DNA of 7,365 bases, from assembly GCA_013314795.1 (NCBI GenBank), contig JABUEZ010000102.1, positions 1 to 7,365 of the forward strand, written 5' to 3'. Every line of letters begins with the position of its first letter. Positions within the stretch are counted from its first letter, which is position 1. This DNA comes from Candidatus Profundicultor aquiphilus. GTDB taxonomy: Bacteria > Atribacterota > Atribacteria > Atribacterales > Caldatribacteriaceae. The notes under the pieces were generated by a model. That model was not told the DNA's origin. It did not search any database and worked only from the letters and a program-made list of their open reading frames with translations. A program made the translations under genes and the position numbers. Shown one piece after another: positions 6,133-7,365 of the stretch.

Positions 6133-7365
6133 TTACCGGACCCTCATGGAGGTTGCGGTGATCATGTCATCGTTAATGTCTTCTCCAGTAAGTGTGGTTA
6201 CAATCCGTCCCTCGTACATGATAAGAAGCCGGTCGGTGTACTCGATCAGTTCCTCATTATCACTGGCATATAGAATGACACCGATTTTCTTTTCCCTGGC
6301 CAGTTTTACAATATATTCGTAGAGGTCTCTTTTTGCTCCGACGTCGACTCCCTTGGCTGGATCTGCCAAAAGCAGGACATTAATATCGAAAGAAAGCCAT
6401 TTTCCGACTACTACTTTTTGCTGGTTACCACCGGAGAGTGTGCTCACCGGCACGTCGATGCCAGGAGTTTTTATCGAAAGAATTTCCACGATCTTTTCGC
6501 ATTCCTGGCAGTATTTTGTTTCCGGGATAAAAAGGGGATGACGACGAAGTCCCAGTTTGGGGAAAATCATATTACTGTATATGGAATGTTCTAAGGATAA
6601 ACCCTCACGTTGCCTGTCACCTGGGACAAGGAGAATCCCGTTGGAGATGGCATCAATAGGACGTTTGAGCCGTATTTTTCGTCCGTTCAGGGTTACTTCA
6701 CAGTGAACCCCAGGGTAACTTCCCGAAAGAGCGTACAGAAGTTCCTGCTGACCCTGTCCGGCCAGGCCTCCAATGCCCAGGATTTCTCCTTTTTTCAACT
6801 CAAAAGACAGATTTTTCAGCACTTTGTCTTTTCCAGTAATATTGACCGTAAGGAGCGTTTCTTCAGATACTTGCTGGTGATTGACCTTGACGGTGTTTTT
6901 CCGAGTTTCCCCGGTGATGTAGCTGACGATTTTTTCCGGATCTTTTTCTTCTTTTTCAAAATCAATGGTTGCCACATCTTCGCCGTTGCGGAAGATCGTT
7001 ACATCATCGCAGATCTCCATCACTTCCCACAGCCGGTGTGAGGTGAAAATCATGGCCACTCCTTGCTGGGCAAGAGTCCTCATATAATTAAAGAGATTTT
7101 TGACCTGAGTTTGCTCAAGCGCTGCAGTCGGTTCATCCAGTATCAGGAGTTTTGGACTTTCAGAGATGGCCTTGGCAATTTCTACGATCTGCATTTCCCC
7201 AGGACTCAGTTCATACACCTTACGGTTGATGTCCAACTCAGGAAGGAGCTGGCTCAGGATTTTTCTGGACAATTCTTTGGCACTCTGGTTATCCAGAAAT
7301 AAACCTTTATTTTTTTCCACTCCCAGAACAATATTCTGCCACACGGTGAGATCCGGTACGAGACT
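6133..7365 (-). CDS. Sugar ABC transporter ATP-binding protein (RbsA/MglA-type), N-terminus beyond window
   Basis: This is the ATP-hydrolysing subunit of the importer, two ATPase domains in one chain (normally about 500 residues). 410 residues are visible. The frame is open to the window edge, beginning SLVPDLTVWQNIVLG, a typical internal stretch. About 90-100 N-terminal residues with the first Walker A motif are therefore missing. Numbering from the edge, domain 1 shows the signature LSPGEMQ (53-59), Walker B LLILDEP (73-79) and switch His110 (FTSHR). Domain 2 shows a degenerate Walker A, GGLAGQGQQEL (199-209), which is normal in this family, then LVPGDRQREGL (246-256) and signature LSGGNQQK (310-317). 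Its Walker B reads LLLADP (331-336) in place of LLLDEP, so the Mg-binding Asp is Ala and the catalytic Glu is Asp. Only the domain 1 Walker B site is likely to hydrolyse ATP. It is followed by the two permease genes; the sugar-binding protein is probably upstream, outside the window. Confidence 0.93.
   Translation of the reverse strand, partial: SLVPDLTVWQNIVLGVEKNKGLFLDNQSAKELSRKILSQLLPELDINRKVYELSPGEMQIVEIAKAISESPKLLILDEPTAALEQTQVKNLFNYMRTLAQQGVAMIFTSHRLWEVMEICDDVTIFRNGEDVATIDFEKEEKDPEKIVSYITGETRKNTVKVNHQQVSEETLLTVNITGKDKVLKNLSFELKKGEILGIGGLAGQGQQELLYALSGSYPGVHCEVTLNGRKIRLKRPIDAISNGILLVPGDRQREGLSLEHSIYSNMIFPKLGLRRHPLFIPETKYCQECEKIVEILSIKTPGIDVPVSTLSGGNQQKVVVGKWLSFDINVLLLADPAKGVDVGAKRDLYEYIVKLAREKKIGVILYASDNEELIEYTDRLLIMYEGRIVTTLTGEDINDDMITATSMRVR

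Noticed and set aside
5818..6273. A 151-codon open frame on the + strand across the ATPase/permease junction
   Set aside because: It lies opposite well-conserved transporter sequence and shows no family features.
7342..7344. A GTG that could be read as the start of the ABC ATPase
   Set aside because: The frame stays open to the window edge and encodes SLVPDLT, typical internal ATPase sequence. The first Walker A motif must lie further upstream, so this Val is internal.

Overview
The window holds six closely packed protein genes plus the 3' part of a seventh. Nothing in it looks like an RNA gene, mobile element, CRISPR array or long non-coding stretch. The organism is most likely a thermophilic, anaerobic, sugar-using bacterium. 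The main clue is a full TtuA-type tRNA 2-thiolation enzyme, whose product (2-thio-ribothymidine at tRNA position 54) is a heat-adaptation mark. The acetate-kinase-family enzyme, the cysteine-rich C_GCAxxG_C_C protein and the two-permease sugar ABC transporter fit a fermentative lifestyle. Groups such as Atribacterota or Thermotogae are possible, but I cannot fix the taxon from this sequence.

Layout. Positions 35-1531 (+ strand) encode an L-fuculokinase-like FGGY sugar kinase. Everything from 1525 to the right edge is on the - strand and reads leftward, giving the transcription order: (i) RbsA/MglA-type sugar ABC ATPase, cut at its N-terminus by the window edge (7365-6133); (ii) RbsC-type permease 1 (6116-5100); (iii) RbsC-type permease 2 (5086-4103); (iv) ttuA (4063-3143); (v) a divergent acetate-kinase-family enzyme (3155-1956); (vi) a small C_GCAxxG_C_C cysteine protein (1959-1525). 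The gaps are 16, 13 and 39 bases, followed by overlaps of 13 and 4 bases, so this reads as one operon or a transporter operon running into a coupled three-gene cassette. fucK and gene (vi) converge and overlap by 7 bases at their stop codons.

How the genes may work together. The ATPase and two non-identical permeases make the membrane part of a carbohydrate importer; its binding protein is not in the window. FucK would phosphorylate L-fuculose or a similar ketose. Pairing importer and kinase on the same sugar is an inference from proximity. The last three genes are the least expected part: a tRNA thiolase, an acetate-kinase paralogue with changed active-site residues, and an uncharacterised redox-type cysteine protein, with overlapping reading frames or ribosome-binding sites inside the preceding gene. 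The most interesting candidate here is the acetate-kinase paralogue and its coupling to the cysteine protein. I see no evidence of a defence system or mobile element.
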